In this document: positions 63,819-64,000 of the stretch, piece after piece
Numbering within the stretch: the first letter of the stretch is position 1
Layout: every line of letters starts with the position of its first letter
DNA from: Actibacterium pelagium
GTDB lineage: Bacteria; Pseudomonadota; Alphaproteobacteria; Rhodobacterales; Rhodobacteraceae
Direction: 5' to 3'
Assembly (NCBI RefSeq): GCF_002285415.1
Contig: NZ_NSBU01000004.1
Coordinates: forward strand, 124,001 to 188,000
Length of the DNA: 64,000 nt
Translations under genes and position numbers: made by a program
The notes under the pieces: model-generated
Told to the model about the DNA's origin: nothing
Database searches by the model: none
The model's input: the letters and a program-made list of their open reading frames with translations, nothing else

Positions 63819-64000
63819 ATGCGTTGGATCGCCATAGTCTTCATCCTGTCCGCCAGCCCGGCTCTGGCTTTTGACCGCGTCACAACGCGGGACGACTTCC
63901 TGCAACTTGTTCAAGGCAGCCAGCTAAAGGCGCTTGGCGTGCGCCTTCGCGTCGGGGCCGACGGATCGATCAAAGGTCGGGCTTTTGGCTATGACGTCAC
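63819..64000 (+). CDS. Secreted protein, start only (cut by the window edge)
   Basis: The first 60 codons read MRWIAIVFILSASPALAFDR, a signal peptide cut near residue 17, then TTRDDFLQLVQGSQLKALGVRLRVGADGSIKGRAFGYDV. The rest is beyond the window. It lies 142 nt downstream of dapB. The repeats of G and D in the mature start resemble other short Rhodobacterales exported proteins, but no family is recognised. Confidence 0.75.
   Translation, partial: MRWIAIVFILSASPALAFDRVTTRDDFLQLVQGSQLKALGVRLRVGADGSIKGRAFGYDV

Overview
The window is about 64 kb of GC-rich bacterial chromosome. Gene content and protein style point to an alphaproteobacterium of the order Rhodobacterales (Roseobacter/Rhodobacter type). 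The markers are ispA-dxs, a BacNav-type sodium channel, DUF1523, a zf-CHCC protein, the MoxR/DUF58/DUF4159 operon, glcDEF, ubiH-like and ftsK-lolA neighbourhoods, and FnrL-type boxes. No rRNA, tRNA, CRISPR array, insertion sequence or prophage was recognised. Genes are dense, many are joined by 1-4 nt ATGA or TGATG overlaps, and both strands are used.

Layout. 1-9.4 kb: end of a prenyl diphosphate synthase and dxs (isoprenoid precursors), membrane proteins including a voltage-gated Na+ channel, an M20 peptidase coupled to a GT-C-like membrane protein, and panC/panB. 9.4-17.2 kb: a GST, an ECF sigma factor coupled to a membrane VWA protein, a tiny DnaJ-type zinc-finger protein next to a long inverted repeat, a PLP aminotransferase, a P1 peptidase, an SDR, and an Hsp20 gene whose leader has a ROSE-like RNA thermometer. 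17.2-23 kb: two tandem secreted trypsin-like proteins and the glycolate oxidase genes glcDEF. 23-33 kb: small exported proteins, an HD-GYP-like/LuxR fusion regulator, and a four-gene MoxR-DUF58-DUF4159-GATase-like membrane operon. 33-49 kb: a Rieske/glutamate-synthase-like fusion, polA, an orphan ABC ATPase, ubiH-like, an aminotransferase, ftsK, lolA, a lytic transglycosylase lipoprotein, hspQ, an RsbW/RsbV-like pair, fRMsr and an RluA-type synthase.

49-64 kb: a choice-anchor/autotransporter-like surface protein under a perfect FNR-type box, then the translation/RNA cluster (rbfA, truB, rpsO, pnp on the minus strand). This cluster is normally compact. Here it is broken by accessory genes: a beta-propeller, yegP, a methyltransferase, an FNR-box-preceded pair of small membrane proteins, an RTX protein, DUF1643 and a small ORF. 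dapB and the start of a secreted protein close the window.

The most interesting signals are regulatory. They are two perfect TTGAT-N4-ATCAA boxes in front of uncharacterised envelope genes, an inverted repeat covering the Shine-Dalgarno of the surface protein, the ROSE-like hairpin, a 9-mer shared upstream of the HD/LuxR gene and its downstream neighbour, and the ECF-VWA-zinc-finger neighbourhood. Everything is read by eye; no alignment or database search was run.
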